From RGIG9079 sp964567845 (lineage in GTDB: Bacteria; Bacteroidota; Bacteroidia; Bacteroidales; Marinifilaceae): DNA of 45,939 nt. The stretch is from NCBI GenBank assembly GCA_964567845.1, contig CAZMOG010000008.1:1-45939 (forward strand). The letters run 5' to 3'. This document shows, one piece after another, positions 7,068 to 17,800 of this stretch. The translations under genes were made by a program, and so were the position numbers. Positions within the stretch are counted from its first letter, which is position 1. The number at the start of each line of letters is the position of its first letter. Below the pieces are notes generated by a model. The model did not search any database, was not told the origin of the DNA, and saw nothing but the letters and a program-made list of their open reading frames with translations.

Positions 7068-8411
7068 ATGGACATAGTTATAGCAGGAGCAGGTGCGGTC
7101 GGTACTCATTTGGCAAGAATGCTAAGCCGACAAAATCACACAATTACCCTTATTGATCCCGACTCAGAGAAGCTGGAAAACATCGAGAGCCAAATTGAGG
7201 TTATCACCAAAGTTGGCTCATGTATTCTATTAAGCGTTCTACGCGATGTTTCTGTGGATCAATGCGATCTGTTTGTTGCTGTCAATCCAACAGAAGAGTT
7301 AAACATCAATGCTGCCATCATGGCCAAGAAACTCGGAGCCAAGCACACCATTGCACGCGTAAACAATAGCGAATACCTTGAGCCCGAGAGTGCCGATTAT
7401 TTAAAAAGTGTTGGTGTTGACGAGATTATCTATCCTGACAACCTTGCCGCAATAGAGATTGAAAATTCATTGAAACAGATTGGCTCAAGACAGCTACACG
7501 AATTCTCTGATGGAAAGCTCCAGGTAATGGGAATCAAATTATGGGACAATGCGCTAATACTTAACATGTCTCTTATAGAAATGGCCAACCAGTTCGGAGC
7601 AGAGCTTTTCCGTATTGTTGCCATTAAGAGAGCAACGCACACCATAATTCCCCGAGGAAATACAGTTCTCAAATATGGAGATCTGGTCTATATAGTAACC
7701 AAACCCAAAGATGCAAAGAGCATATTTGAATTATGCGGTAAGAACTCGTTCGAGATAAAGAGTGTTATGATCGCAGGAGCAACTCAGTTAGGAGTAAAAA
7801 CAGCGGAACTTCTCCAAGACAATTACAAAGTCAAACTCATAGACCCCGACAGGGAGAGGTGCATTCAGGTTGCTGACCAACTAACCGACACACTCGTCAT
7901 AAACGGAGATGGACGTGACCTGGATCTGTTGCGCGAAGAGAACCTTAAGAATACCGATGCTCTTATCTTCCTGACCGAGAATTCCGAAGAGAACATTCTA
8001 GCAAGTCTTTTGGCAAAAAAGCAAGGAACAAAAAAGGTTATTGCACGCGTAGAGAATATCGATTACATTGATTTAGCAGAAAATATTGGCTTGGGAACAA
8101 TTATCAATACAAAGATGATTGCCGCCGAATATATCTACCGCCACACCTTGAATGTAAACGTACAACATTTGAAGTTTATCAACTTTACCGACGCTGAGGT
8201 ATTTGAACTGCAAGCAGAACAGGGTTCATACATTACAAAACGCCAGATTAAGGATTTGAACCTACCGGAAAACACAACTTTAGGAGGCATTATTCGTGGT
8301 AATGAAGCCCATATCGCTACCGGTAACACCCAAATAGAAGCCGGAGATCAGGTTGTTGTATTTGCACTTTCGAGTGTTGTAAAAAAGATTATTAAGCTGT
8401 TTCAAAAATGA
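7068..8411 (+). CDS. trkA: Trk potassium uptake regulator TrkA
   Basis: A 447-residue peripheral membrane protein that gates TrkH in response to bound nucleotide. It contains two repeats, each an RCK-N Rossmann domain followed by an RCK-C domain. The first starts at residue 1 (MDIVIAGAGAVGTHLARML) and the second near residue 224 (VMIAGATQLGVKTAELL). The start at 7068 is chosen over an upstream TTG at 7044, because the family begins directly with this strand and the TTG lies within the promoter -7 box. The stop overlaps the trkH start (ATGA at 8408-8411). Length is normal. Confidence 0.94.
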   Translation: MDIVIAGAGAVGTHLARMLSRQNHTITLIDPDSEKLENIESQIEVITKVGSCILLSVLRDVSVDQCDLFVAVNPTEELNINAAIMAKKLGAKHTIARVNNSEYLEPESADYLKSVGVDEIIYPDNLAAIEIENSLKQIGSRQLHEFSDGKLQVMGIKLWDNALILNMSLIEMANQFGAELFRIVAIKRATHTIIPRGNTVLKYGDLVYIVTKPKDAKSIFELCGKNSFEIKSVMIAGATQLGVKTAELLQDNYKVKLIDPDRERCIQVADQLTDTLVINGDGRDLDLLREENLKNTDALIFLTENSEENILASLLAKKQGTKKVIARVENIDYIDLAENIGLGTIINTKMIAAEYIYRHTLNVNVQHLKFINFTDAEVFELQAEQGSYITKRQIKDLNLPENTTLGGIIRGNEAHIATGNTQIEAGDQVVVFALSSVVKKIIKLFQK

Positions 8412-9868
8412 TAAATTTCAGGTATATAGCCAATATTTGCGGCAAACTGCTCTACATTGAGTGCTTTTTCGTAATAATCTCCGCCTTAGTTGCCTTATAC
8501 TATGGTGAGGATGACTTTTGGCCATTTATACATACAGCTGTAATCATCTTCGGAATTGCAACTGCAACCATTTGGGGAATAAAGCCTACCGACACAACTT
8601 TAACAAGAAAAGACGGCTATTTTATTGTTACCGTTATATGGCTGTTATTCACCCTATTCGGCAGTCTGCCATATATCATATCAGGCTACATACCAAACTT
8701 TTCTGATGCTCTGTTTGAAACAATGTCAGGATTCACAACCACAGGCTCAACCATACTTAGCGACATTGAGGCACTGCCACACGGCATGCTATTCTGGCGT
8801 TCCCTTACTCAGTGGTTAGGAGGAATGGGAATCATTACCCTATTTATAGCACTGCTTCCAAGCCTGGGTATCGAAGGACGAGATCTGTATATAGCCGAAG
8901 ACACATCACCTCTTCATAGTAAAACAGGTGCAACATTTGCCTACACAACCAGAACCTTCTGGATAATATATCTCACAATGACAATTGTCTGTACCGTCTT
9001 ATTGAAAGTCGGAGGAATGGATTGGTTTAATGCTCTGAATCACTCATTTACATCGGTCGCTACGGGAGGATTCAGTACCAAAAACTTAAGTGTCGGATTT
9101 TGGGGCGATGCCCCTATGATTCAATACGTTCTGATCATCTTTATGTTTATCGGAGGTATTAATTTTGCTCTTATCTTCTCTCTTTTTAATCGACACTGGA
9201 AGCGCTTTTTTCAGGATTACGAGGTGCGTTTTTGCGTAGGAATCATACTTGTTGCAAGCATAATTATTGGAGCATTACTATATTTCCATGACTTCCACAA
9301 CATTGAGGGAAGTTTTAGAGCCGCTCTATTCCAGATTGTATCATTAATGTCAACCAGCGGCTTTGTAACAGAGAACTATGAATTGTGGCCGGGTGTTGTA
9401 TTTCCACTGATAATCTTTGTCATGTTTACCGGCCAATGCTCCGGTTCAACGGCGGGAGGATTGAAGTGCATACGTGCATACGTGGTTTTCAAAACCATAT
9501 TTACCGAAATGAAGCGAATTATTCACCCCAATGCCATTATTTTGGTTAAGTACAATAATCGAGGCATCAAACCACAAGTCACCAACTCGATTATGAACTT
9601 CTTTATCTTATATGTTCTACTGATTATTATCGGCAGTTTGGTCCTTTATGCCATGATGGGGTCACAGGCAGACTGGACCACAGCAGTCAGTGCATCATTA
9701 ACATCTATCAGCAATGTCGGACCGGGATTCGGGCAAGTGGGCCCATCAACAACATTTGCATGGATGAATGACTCATGCAAACTGTTCTGCTCGATCCTTA
9801 TGCTTATCGGACGATTGGAGATGTTTACGGTTTTGGTTCTCTTTACTCGAGAGTTTTGGCGCCGATAA
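8408..9868 (+). CDS. trkH: Trk potassium transporter membrane subunit TrkH
   Basis: A 486-residue inner-membrane potassium channel-like subunit that works with TrkA. It has four pore-loop repeats; selectivity-filter regions are visible in ETMSGFTTTGST, TSVATGGFST, SLMSTSGFVTENY and TSISNVGPGFG, with the conserved glycines in place. The C-terminus GRLEMFTVLVLFTREFWRR is typical. Translation is coupled to trkA by a 4-base overlap. Its last 26 bases overlap the 3' end of ybaK on the other strand. Confidence 0.95.
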   Translation: MINFRYIANICGKLLYIECFFVIISALVALYYGEDDFWPFIHTAVIIFGIATATIWGIKPTDTTLTRKDGYFIVTVIWLLFTLFGSLPYIISGYIPNFSDALFETMSGFTTTGSTILSDIEALPHGMLFWRSLTQWLGGMGIITLFIALLPSLGIEGRDLYIAEDTSPLHSKTGATFAYTTRTFWIIYLTMTIVCTVLLKVGGMDWFNALNHSFTSVATGGFSTKNLSVGFWGDAPMIQYVLIIFMFIGGINFALIFSLFNRHWKRFFQDYEVRFCVGIILVASIIIGALLYFHDFHNIEGSFRAALFQIVSLMSTSGFVTENYELWPGVVFPLIIFVMFTGQCSGSTAGGLKCIRAYVVFKTIFTEMKRIIHPNAIILVKYNNRGIKPQVTNSIMNFFILYVLLIIIGSLVLYAMMGSQADWTTAVSASLTSISNVGPGFGQVGPSTTFAWMNDSCKLFCSILMLIGRLEMFTVLVLFTREFWRR

Positions 9869-10340
9869 TATCAGAAACATTTCCACGAACCGCCTGAACC
9901 AACTCCATTGGTTTTAATTTGAATTGTAATCCTCTTATACCCGCACTGACATAAATGTAGTCAAACCCTTGACAAGTTTCATGAAAGTATGTCGGAAACA
10001 GTTTTTTCATGCCTATAGGAGAGCATCCTCCCCGCACATAACCTGTCAATGGTAGCAATTCTTTCATTGGAATCAAATCACAATTCTTGTTGCCCGACAC
10101 CTTTGCCGCCTTTTTCAAATCAATCTCTTTATCGCCCGGAATCACACAGACAAAGTGTCCTGTTTTATCTCCTTTCAGTACTAACGTCTTGAAAACCTGC
10201 TCAATAGGTTCATTCAACTGAGCAGCAATATGAGTTGCAGAAAGGTCCTCTTCATCCACAATATATGGGACCAAATCATACGCTATTTTCGCCTTATCCA
10301 AAAGACGGGCTGCATTGGTTTTATTTATCTTTTGTGCCAT
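9843..10340 (-). CDS. ybaK: Cys-tRNA(Pro) deacylase, YbaK/EbsC family
   Basis: This 165-residue cytoplasmic protein hydrolyses Cys mischarged on tRNA-Pro, correcting an error of prolyl-tRNA synthetase. It shows the YbaK pattern: KTLVLKGDKTGHFVCVIPG around residues 50-68, the KAAKVSG segment near residue 77, and GYVRGGCSPIGMKK around residues 101-114, which includes the substrate-pocket GGxSP-like motif (here GGCSP). It is a single gene with a promoter-like box at 10364-10371. Its 3' end runs 26 bases into trkH, so the two mRNAs are complementary there. Confidence 0.93.
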   Translation of the reverse strand: MAQKINKTNAARLLDKAKIAYDLVPYIVDEEDLSATHIAAQLNEPIEQVFKTLVLKGDKTGHFVCVIPGDKEIDLKKAAKVSGNKNCDLIPMKELLPLTGYVRGGCSPIGMKKLFPTYFHETCQGFDYIYVSAGIRGLQFKLKPMELVQAVRGNVSDIIGAKTLE

Positions 10341-10363
10341 ATTTTTTACCCTGTAATATTGGA

Positions 10364-10391
10364 CAAAATTAAAAAAAATTAACTATGTTTG
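10364..10391. promoter_or_regulatory. Divergent promoters for ybaK and the GH127 operon
   Basis: On the minus strand TAATTTTG (10371-10364) fits the -7 consensus for ybaK. On the plus strand TATGTTTG (10384-10391) fits it for the GH127 gene, 42 bases before its ATG. No clear -33 elements are seen. Confidence 0.55.
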
Positions 10392-10433
10392 TACCTAATA
10401 ATCACTTTGAAAAAATCGTAACAATTCAAATAT

Positions 10434-12869
10434 ATGAAACACGGCAAAAAGTTCATTATGGGCGCAACTCTGCTACTTGCAGCCACAGCATGTAATAGCT
10501 GGGAGAAGCCCTCTGCACCGATTAACGAAGTGTCATTTACCAATGTTCACTTCCACGATGTATTCTGGACCCCCAGAATTGAGACAAACAGAACCGTATC
10601 GATTCCTTCGGCATTCTATCAGTGCGAAATCAATGGTCGTTTTGACAACTTCGCCATTGCTGCAGGACTGAAAAAGGGCGAACACAAAGGAGACTACTCG
10701 TTCGATGACACCGACCCATACAAGATTATCGAGGGCGCATCTTACTCACTTGCAGTGAAATACGACGAGAAGCTTGACCATTATCTTGATAGCGTCATTA
10801 ATCTTATTTCATTGGCACAAGAGCCTGATGGCTATTTGACCACCTGCGTAACAAACAAATGTTACAGACTTTCAGGATGGTGGGGAACAAAACGTTGGGA
10901 AAAGATGAACAGCCATGAGCTTTATAACAGCGGCCACCTTTACGAAGCTGCAGTTGCTCACTACATGGCAACCGGCAAACGTACCCTTCTCAATGTTGCC
11001 ATAAAGAATGCAGACTTAATTTGCGAGACATTTGGATTGGGCGAGGGCCAGATTAAATACCCTTCAGGACACCCTATTATCGAGATGGCTCTATGCAAGC
11101 TATACAAAGTTACCGGCGAGCAGAAATATCTTGATCAGGCAAAATATTTTGTAGAGGAGACCGGTCGTTTAAGCAACGGACGCGCTCCGGGAATCTACAG
11201 CCAGGATCATCTGCCTATTCTGGAACAAGAGGAGATTGTCGGCCACGCAGTACGTGCCGGCTATCTATACTCGGGAGTTGCCGATTATGCATCTCTTGCT
11301 AATGACACCGTATATTTCAAGGCATTGACCCGTATTTGGGAGAACATGGCAGGCAAGAAGCTCTACATTACAGGCGGAATGGGTTCACGTCCGCAGGGCG
11401 AGGGCTTTGGACCGAACTATGAACTTCACAACATGACAAACTACTGCGAGACCTGCGCTTCGATAGCCAATGTATATTGGAACCACAGAATGTTCCTTGC
11501 TACCGGCGATTCAAAATATGCAAACATTGTCGAGCGAGCAATCTATAACGGAGTTATGGCAGGAGTATCACTTAGCGGGGACCGATTCTTCTACGATAAC
11601 CCACTTGAGTCTATGGGACAACACGATCGCGCCGAGTGGTTTGGATGTGCATGTTGTCCGGGCAATGTAACCCGCTTCGTTGCATCAATTCCTCACTACA
11701 TGTATGCAACCCAGGAGAATGACATTTTCGTGAACCTATATACTCAGGGCGAGGCCGAAATCGAGACCTCGTCTAACAAGGTGAAAATGACTCAGTACAC
11801 AAATTACCCATGGAGCGGGAACATCGAGTTCAAGGTTGAACCTCAAAATGAGGGTCAATTTGCTATACGCTTCCGTGTTCCTGACTGGGTAACACAATAT
11901 CCTGTTGCTACAAAGTTGTACTCATACACCGATGCTCCTGTGAAATATACAGCAAAGGTTAATGGCAAAAAGGCCCGCCTTAACATTCAGGACGGCTACA
12001 TTACCATCTACCGCACCTGGAAAAGCGGAGATAAGGTTGAGCTTGAATTCCCTATGGAGGTTCGTCGCGTAAGAGCCTGTGATTCAGTTTACGATGACCG
12101 AGGTCTGTTGGCAATCCAACGCGGTCCGATTGTATATTGCCTTGAGGGCCAGGATCAGGGTGACGAACATGTATTCAACAAATACATACCTGAGAATGCC
12201 AAGTTTACCGAGGAGTTCAAAGGAGAGTTGTTGAACGGTGTGGTTGTTTTGAAAACCACTGCAAAGCGTCTCAACAGCGATGGCACCGAGAACGATGAGC
12301 AAGTTACTGCCATTCCATACTCGACATGGAACAATCGCGGCAAGAGCGAGATGATTGTATGGATTCCCGAGAGTGCCGAGCACGCCAAGCCTACCCCAGA
12401 ACCAACTATAGCAAGCACTGCAACCTCGTTCATTGTACATGTACCTATCCAGAATGATGCACAGGCATCGGAGACATACTACGAGGCTATGTACGGTGTA
12501 AATGACCAATGGGAGCCAAAGAGTTCAGGCGATATTTCAAAACCATACCACTTCTGGTGGAGAACATCGGGAACTGTCGAGACCATCGAGTATGAGTTTA
12601 AAAAGCCAACTCAGGTTTCAAGTGTCGATGTATATTGGCTGGAGTTTGATCACTACGACGGAAACTATAAACTTCCTGAATATTGGACACTTTACTACAA
12701 AGATGGCAAAAAGTGGAAAGAGGTTGAAACATCGGACACCTACGGAACAGAACGAGATAAATACAACCACCTCTCATTCAAGCCGGTAACAACATCAGGA
12801 CTTAGAATTGCTGCAAAATTACAACCGGGTAACTCTGCAGGAATCATTGAGTGGAAAGTAAATAAGTAA
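10434..12869 (+). CDS. GH127 family beta-L-arabinofuranosidase-like lipoprotein
   Basis: An 811-residue secreted glycosidase with a lipoprotein signal (lipid-attached Cys at C20). The core is a GH127 (alpha/alpha)6 barrel. Residues corresponding to the zinc-thiolate site of HypBA1 are in place: E323, then E339 and C341 in NYCETCAS, and C407 and C408 in GCACCPGN. The family releases beta-L-arabinofuranose from plant glycans, or related sugars in some subgroups. After about residue 640 there is a discoidin-like beta-sandwich (PYHFWWRTSGTVETIEYEF to the end) that may bind carbohydrate. It heads a three-gene operon with GH97 (18-base gap) and GH43 enzymes. Exact substrate is inferred. Confidence 0.9.
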   Translation: MKHGKKFIMGATLLLAATACNSWEKPSAPINEVSFTNVHFHDVFWTPRIETNRTVSIPSAFYQCEINGRFDNFAIAAGLKKGEHKGDYSFDDTDPYKIIEGASYSLAVKYDEKLDHYLDSVINLISLAQEPDGYLTTCVTNKCYRLSGWWGTKRWEKMNSHELYNSGHLYEAAVAHYMATGKRTLLNVAIKNADLICETFGLGEGQIKYPSGHPIIEMALCKLYKVTGEQKYLDQAKYFVEETGRLSNGRAPGIYSQDHLPILEQEEIVGHAVRAGYLYSGVADYASLANDTVYFKALTRIWENMAGKKLYITGGMGSRPQGEGFGPNYELHNMTNYCETCASIANVYWNHRMFLATGDSKYANIVERAIYNGVMAGVSLSGDRFFYDNPLESMGQHDRAEWFGCACCPGNVTRFVASIPHYMYATQENDIFVNLYTQGEAEIETSSNKVKMTQYTNYPWSGNIEFKVEPQNEGQFAIRFRVPDWVTQYPVATKLYSYTDAPVKYTAKVNGKKARLNIQDGYITIYRTWKSGDKVELEFPMEVRRVRACDSVYDDRGLLAIQRGPIVYCLEGQDQGDEHVFNKYIPENAKFTEEFKGELLNGVVVLKTTAKRLNSDGTENDEQVTAIPYSTWNNRGKSEMIVWIPESAEHAKPTPEPTIASTATSFIVHVPIQNDAQASETYYEAMYGVNDQWEPKSSGDISKPYHFWWRTSGTVETIEYEFKKPTQVSSVDVYWLEFDHYDGNYKLPEYWTLYYKDGKKWKEVETSDTYGTERDKYNHLSFKPVTTSGLRIAAKLQPGNSAGIIEWKVNK

Positions 12870-12887
12870 TCAATAAAACAAACAACT

Positions 12888-14876
12888 ATGATTAAAAAAT
12901 TCTTATGTGGGTTGACAGCTATGCTTATTGCCGGAGCATCTGTCTTTGCTATGAGCGCACCCGAGGGAAAGAGCTACTACTCTCCCAACAAAAAAATCGG
13001 TGTTACAATTAACGGTGGCGAGCACATTCAGTACGCAATCACATTGAATGGCGAAACCATTTTGGCACCATCGCCCATCTCTTTGAAACTAACAAAAGAT
13101 GCATGGTCAAAAGGAGCTATCAAATCAATCAAATCAAAGAGCGTTGCGTCAGAGACAATCGTTGCTCCATTGTATCGCCAGAAAAGCTATGAGACAGGAG
13201 GTTACACCGAGGTAACTGTATCTACATACGCAGGATACAACATTATCTTCAGAATTTACGACGAGGGTGTTGCATATTGCTACTCACTTAATAAAAAGGG
13301 CGAGGTGATTATCTACGACGAGTTGGCTAACTTCACATTGCCAAACGATAATACAGTATATTTGTCACACTCAACAAACCCAAGAAAGCAGGTAGCAATG
13401 GCATTCCAAAACAACTACCAGGTAACCCCTATCAGCAAGGCAAACGATAAAATTTTGGCCTTCTTCCCAATCGCTGTTGATTGTGGTAACGGAGCAAAGA
13501 TGGTCATCACCGAGGCTGAGTTGGAGTCATATCCCGGAATGTTCGTAATGGCACAGCCTGCAAACAAGAGCTTGAATGCCGAGTTTGCAAACTATCCAAA
13601 ATCTATGGCTAAATATGATTGGCGTCAGCAGTCATACGTAACCGAGACCGAGGAGTACATTGCAAAGGTTCAGGGCAAACGCAACTTGCCATGGAGAGTT
13701 ATTGCGATCTCTGAGTGCGACACTCAACTTCCTGTAAACAACTTGGTTTACTCTTTGTCATCTCCAAACAGAATAGGCGATGTTTCATGGATCAAAGGTG
13801 GAAAAGTAGCTTGGGACTGGTGGAACGATTGGGGTGTATATGGAGTTGATTTCGAGGTTGGAATCAATACTCAGACCTACAAATATTACATTGACTTCGC
13901 ATCAGAGAATGGCATTGAATATATCGTTCTTGACGAGGGTTGGTACAATCCAAGAAGCGGCGATATGTTGACAATTGTTCCCGAGATTGACCTTGAGGAG
14001 CTTGTAGCATACGGAAAATCCAAGAATGTTGAGATTATCCTTTGGACTGTCTTCAATGTTTTGGATGAGCAGTTAGAGGCAGCTTGCCAGAAGTACTCTG
14101 ACATGGGAATTGTTGGTTTCAAGATTGATTTCCTTGATCGCGACGACCAGACAGCAACAGAGATGGCATACAGAATTGCCGAGACATGTGCAAAATACCA
14201 CCTGACAGTTGACTACCACGGTTACTACAAGCCAACAGGTATGAGCAGAACATATCCAAACATCATTAACTACGAGGCAGTATTCGGAATGGAGGAGGCT
14301 AAGTGGGAGCCGATTAAGGATATGCCAGAGAATGACGTAACAATTCCATTCATCCGTATCCTTTGCGGTGCTGTTGATTTCACTCAGGGAGGAATGAACA
14401 ACGCTTCAAAAGAGAACTTCCGTCCAATCTACAACGACCCAATGACTCAGGGAACACGTTGTCACCAATTGGCTACATACATTGTTTACGACTCTCCACT
14501 TGTAATGTTGGCCGATTCACCAACTGCATACAAAAACGAGCAGGAGTGCGTTGATTTCATTGTATCTATCCCAACTATTGTTGACAAGACAATTATTCCA
14601 CAGGGTAAGATGGCAGAGTATGTTGTTACTGCACGTCAGGCAGGTAACAACTGGTATGTTGGAGGTATGACCGACTGGAACAGCCGCGACATTACCGTTG
14701 ACTTCTCATTCTTAGGCGATGACGAGTACGAGGCAACAATCTTCACCGATGGAAAGAATGCAGACAAGTACGCATACGACTACAAATCAGAGAAGATGAC
14801 CGTTAACAAATCTACCAAACTGGACATCCACATGGCTAAAGGTGGTGGTTTTGCAATGACTCTTATCAAAAAATAA
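12888..14876 (+). CDS. GH97 family glycosidase, retaining type
   Basis: This 662-residue secreted enzyme has a signal peptide (about residues 1-24), an N-terminal beta-sandwich (about 25-280) and a catalytic barrel (KVAWDWWNDWGVYG near 306, YIVLDEGWY near 345). The GFKIDFLDRDDQ segment carries an Asp (D414) where retaining GH97 enzymes place the nucleophile. This points to the alpha-galactosidase or beta-L-arabinopyranosidase branch rather than SusB-like alpha-glucosidases. E463 in NYEAVFG is a candidate acid/base. It lies between GH127 and GH43 genes, which makes an arabinose- or galactose-removing role likely. No truncation is visible. Confidence 0.9.
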   Translation: MIKKFLCGLTAMLIAGASVFAMSAPEGKSYYSPNKKIGVTINGGEHIQYAITLNGETILAPSPISLKLTKDAWSKGAIKSIKSKSVASETIVAPLYRQKSYETGGYTEVTVSTYAGYNIIFRIYDEGVAYCYSLNKKGEVIIYDELANFTLPNDNTVYLSHSTNPRKQVAMAFQNNYQVTPISKANDKILAFFPIAVDCGNGAKMVITEAELESYPGMFVMAQPANKSLNAEFANYPKSMAKYDWRQQSYVTETEEYIAKVQGKRNLPWRVIAISECDTQLPVNNLVYSLSSPNRIGDVSWIKGGKVAWDWWNDWGVYGVDFEVGINTQTYKYYIDFASENGIEYIVLDEGWYNPRSGDMLTIVPEIDLEELVAYGKSKNVEIILWTVFNVLDEQLEAACQKYSDMGIVGFKIDFLDRDDQTATEMAYRIAETCAKYHLTVDYHGYYKPTGMSRTYPNIINYEAVFGMEEAKWEPIKDMPENDVTIPFIRILCGAVDFTQGGMNNASKENFRPIYNDPMTQGTRCHQLATYIVYDSPLVMLADSPTAYKNEQECVDFIVSIPTIVDKTIIPQGKMAEYVVTARQAGNNWYVGGMTDWNSRDITVDFSFLGDDEYEATIFTDGKNADKYAYDYKSEKMTVNKSTKLDIHMAKGGGFAMTLIKK

Positions 14877-14899
14877 TTGTACATTAATCGGACATTATA

Positions 14900-17800
14900 A
14901 TGACAATCAAGAAATTATTTAAGAATATAGCAATGAGCTCGGTGGCAGTGGCAACACTGCTACCCTGCTTTGCTCAAACCGCATCTGCACAACAGAGTGG
15001 TTTGGCATACAATGCTCCAAAGACAGGCAACCCAATCATTCCGGGTTACTTTGCCGACCCGACAGTCCGCAAATTTGGAGACACCTACTATGTTTATGCA
15101 ACAACCGACGGAAACGGTGAGGGATTCGGACCAAGCCAGGTATGGACCTCAAAGGATTTCGTCAACTGGACAATCATGCCGATGAACTGGCCTATTACCC
15201 ACTGGTATTGGGCTCCCGATGTTTGGGAACACAACGGTGAGTACTATTTGATGTATTGCCAGCCATGCCAGTTGCACTTAGGAAAATCAGAGTCTCCACG
15301 CGGACCATGGAAGAATGTATTGGGTCAGCACGATGCAGTCCTTATGCCGGACCGTTTCGTTACCAACTGTATCACTCTTGATGGACAGGTATTCTTCGAC
15401 GACGATGGTAAAGCATACGTCTATTTCGGAACATGGGGAATCTATCCCGGATTCGGTTGTGGAGTTTGTGAGTTGGATTCAAACATGATGCTTACCGATA
15501 ACAAGCGCTTGATTGTAAACACCGAGGCTACCGAATTCTTCGAGGCCCCATTTGTAATTAAACACAACGGAGTTTACTACCTGACCTACTCGGCAGGTTC
15601 ATGCCATGACCACACATATCGCGTTAAATATGCCATAAGCAAAACCGGCCCAATGGGACCATACGAGAGTCCTGCCGACAACGTGATTCTTGAGACAAAT
15701 GCCGACGGAACAATTCATGGCCCAGGTCACCACTCTATTCTTGAAGAGAATGGCAAATTCTACATGGTATATCACCGCCACGATAACCCACACTCAACAC
15801 GTGGAATGCACCGTCAAATCGCAGTTGACGAGATGGTATTCAACGAGGATGGTTCAATTGCAAAGATTAAGGGTTCTCACGACGGTATCGGAAATTTGCA
15901 ACCACTTACAACCGGTGAGAATATCGCATTTGGCAAGCCTGTAACAGCATCTTCATACTATAGCGAGGACTACAAACCTCAATATGCTACCGACGATAAC
16001 AATGGAACATTGTGGCGTCCGAAGAGCACCAACGCCGGCGAGTGGATTCAGGTTGATCTTCAAGAGACCAAGAAGATCAGTCGTATCTGGACACAGTTCG
16101 AGTTACCAATGACCTACTATCAGTACTATATCGAAACCTCGCTCAATGGTAAAGACTGGACAATGTTTGCCGACAAGCGCAACAACTTCCTTTGCGGTAG
16201 CCCTATGGTTGAATATGGCGATACCGAGGCTCGCTACATTCGCTTGACCTTTACCGGTGCAGAGAAACAAGGTGTTGCCGGAGCTGTTTGGAATATAAAG
16301 GTATTCGAGACAAGCCATATCGATCCTCCTCAAATGTTGGTAGGCTTGGGTGGAAACTCATTTGTCGATGGCGAGTGGAAGAACCAGGCAGGAATGTTGG
16401 GTCGCTCATTCCAGACAACACAGGGAAGTGCAAACATGAGCGTCATTGACGGTAAAAACTGCGTTACAATCAACGGAGAGTTGAGCAGCACATTCACAAT
16501 GCCTGAGCAGTTCTATAACGGCGAGGCGTGGACATTGACCTACAAGGTTTATGGAACTGTTGCCGATGCCAACAAACAGTATATCTCTTGGAATGGCACA
16601 TTCGCTGAGAAACTTGCAAAGAAGGTTCAAAGCACAACAGCCGAGCAGTGGCAACACGTTGCATTGATTTGCGACGGTAAGATTGTTACCGTATATATCA
16701 ACAACGAAGAGGTTGGCACATTCAAGAACAAATACGCAAAGGTACCAGGAAAGATGGTTATCAAGAGCGAGCATGAGGTACAATTGGCAGCAATTCGTCT
16801 ATACAACTGGGCTCAGCATACTGCCGAAGCCGAGTACGATGCAACAGTTGAGATTCCTGAGTTCAATGGTAAAGTGGCACCAAAACCACAAGGATTGTTG
16901 ATTGACATCAACGCTGCCGACTACACCGTTGGAACAACCGTTAATAATGTTAAAAACAACACAGGTATGGGAACATTCAATGCCGAGGGTTCTGCAATAC
17001 CTGTAACATTGAAGGAAAACCGCATTGCATTCCAATTGGATGGTGGCCAGAAGTTACAATCTGATTTTGCTATGCCTATCAACATGAAGGATAACGCACC
17101 ATACACCATGACTGCGTGGATTCTTAACCCCGAGGCAAGCGAGCGTGAGTGTATTGTTGACCTTCACCCTGTTGCTCAAGATGGTGAGCTTGGACGTATT
17201 GTATTCGGAAACGGATTCAACAACGGAAGCGGAATTATCTTCCACAACGGCTCATACGAGGAGTATGGAATGCGCGACTATCAAGGCTCAAACGAGTGGC
17301 ACCACTGGGCTGTTACATTCGACGGACACATGGAGCGCGTATATTGCGACGGCAAACTAATCAACGCCAAGAATGTAAAGCTAAGAATGATGGCGAACCG
17401 CGTGGTTACCATTGGTCAGACTGCCGACTCAGATTGGGGCTTCAGTGGCTGGATCAGCACAGTTAAGGTTTACGACACTCCTCTAAGCGCAGAGCAGATT
17501 GCTGCCGAGGCTAAGGCCGAGGGTCAAAAGAACATTCTGTTCCGCATTGCAATGAGCGAGATTGAGGCCGGAGAGTGGCAGAACCAGGCTGCTTGGGGCG
17601 GTAATGGAACAATAGGTGCTCTTACTGCAAGCAACGGTAAAGTTGCATACCAGGGAGCTGCAACCATCAACAACATTAATGTAAACAACGCCGTTAAAGG
17701 TATCAGCTTTACTACAGTATGGCCTAAGTATATCTCAAAGAGCGTAAATATCATTAATTGTCAAGGCATAAACATTGCCCTTACCCGCAACGGATTATCT

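Noticed and set aside
16406..16783. Several open frames on the minus strand inside the GH43 gene
   Set aside because: They sit within conserved domains on the plus strand and have no family resemblance.
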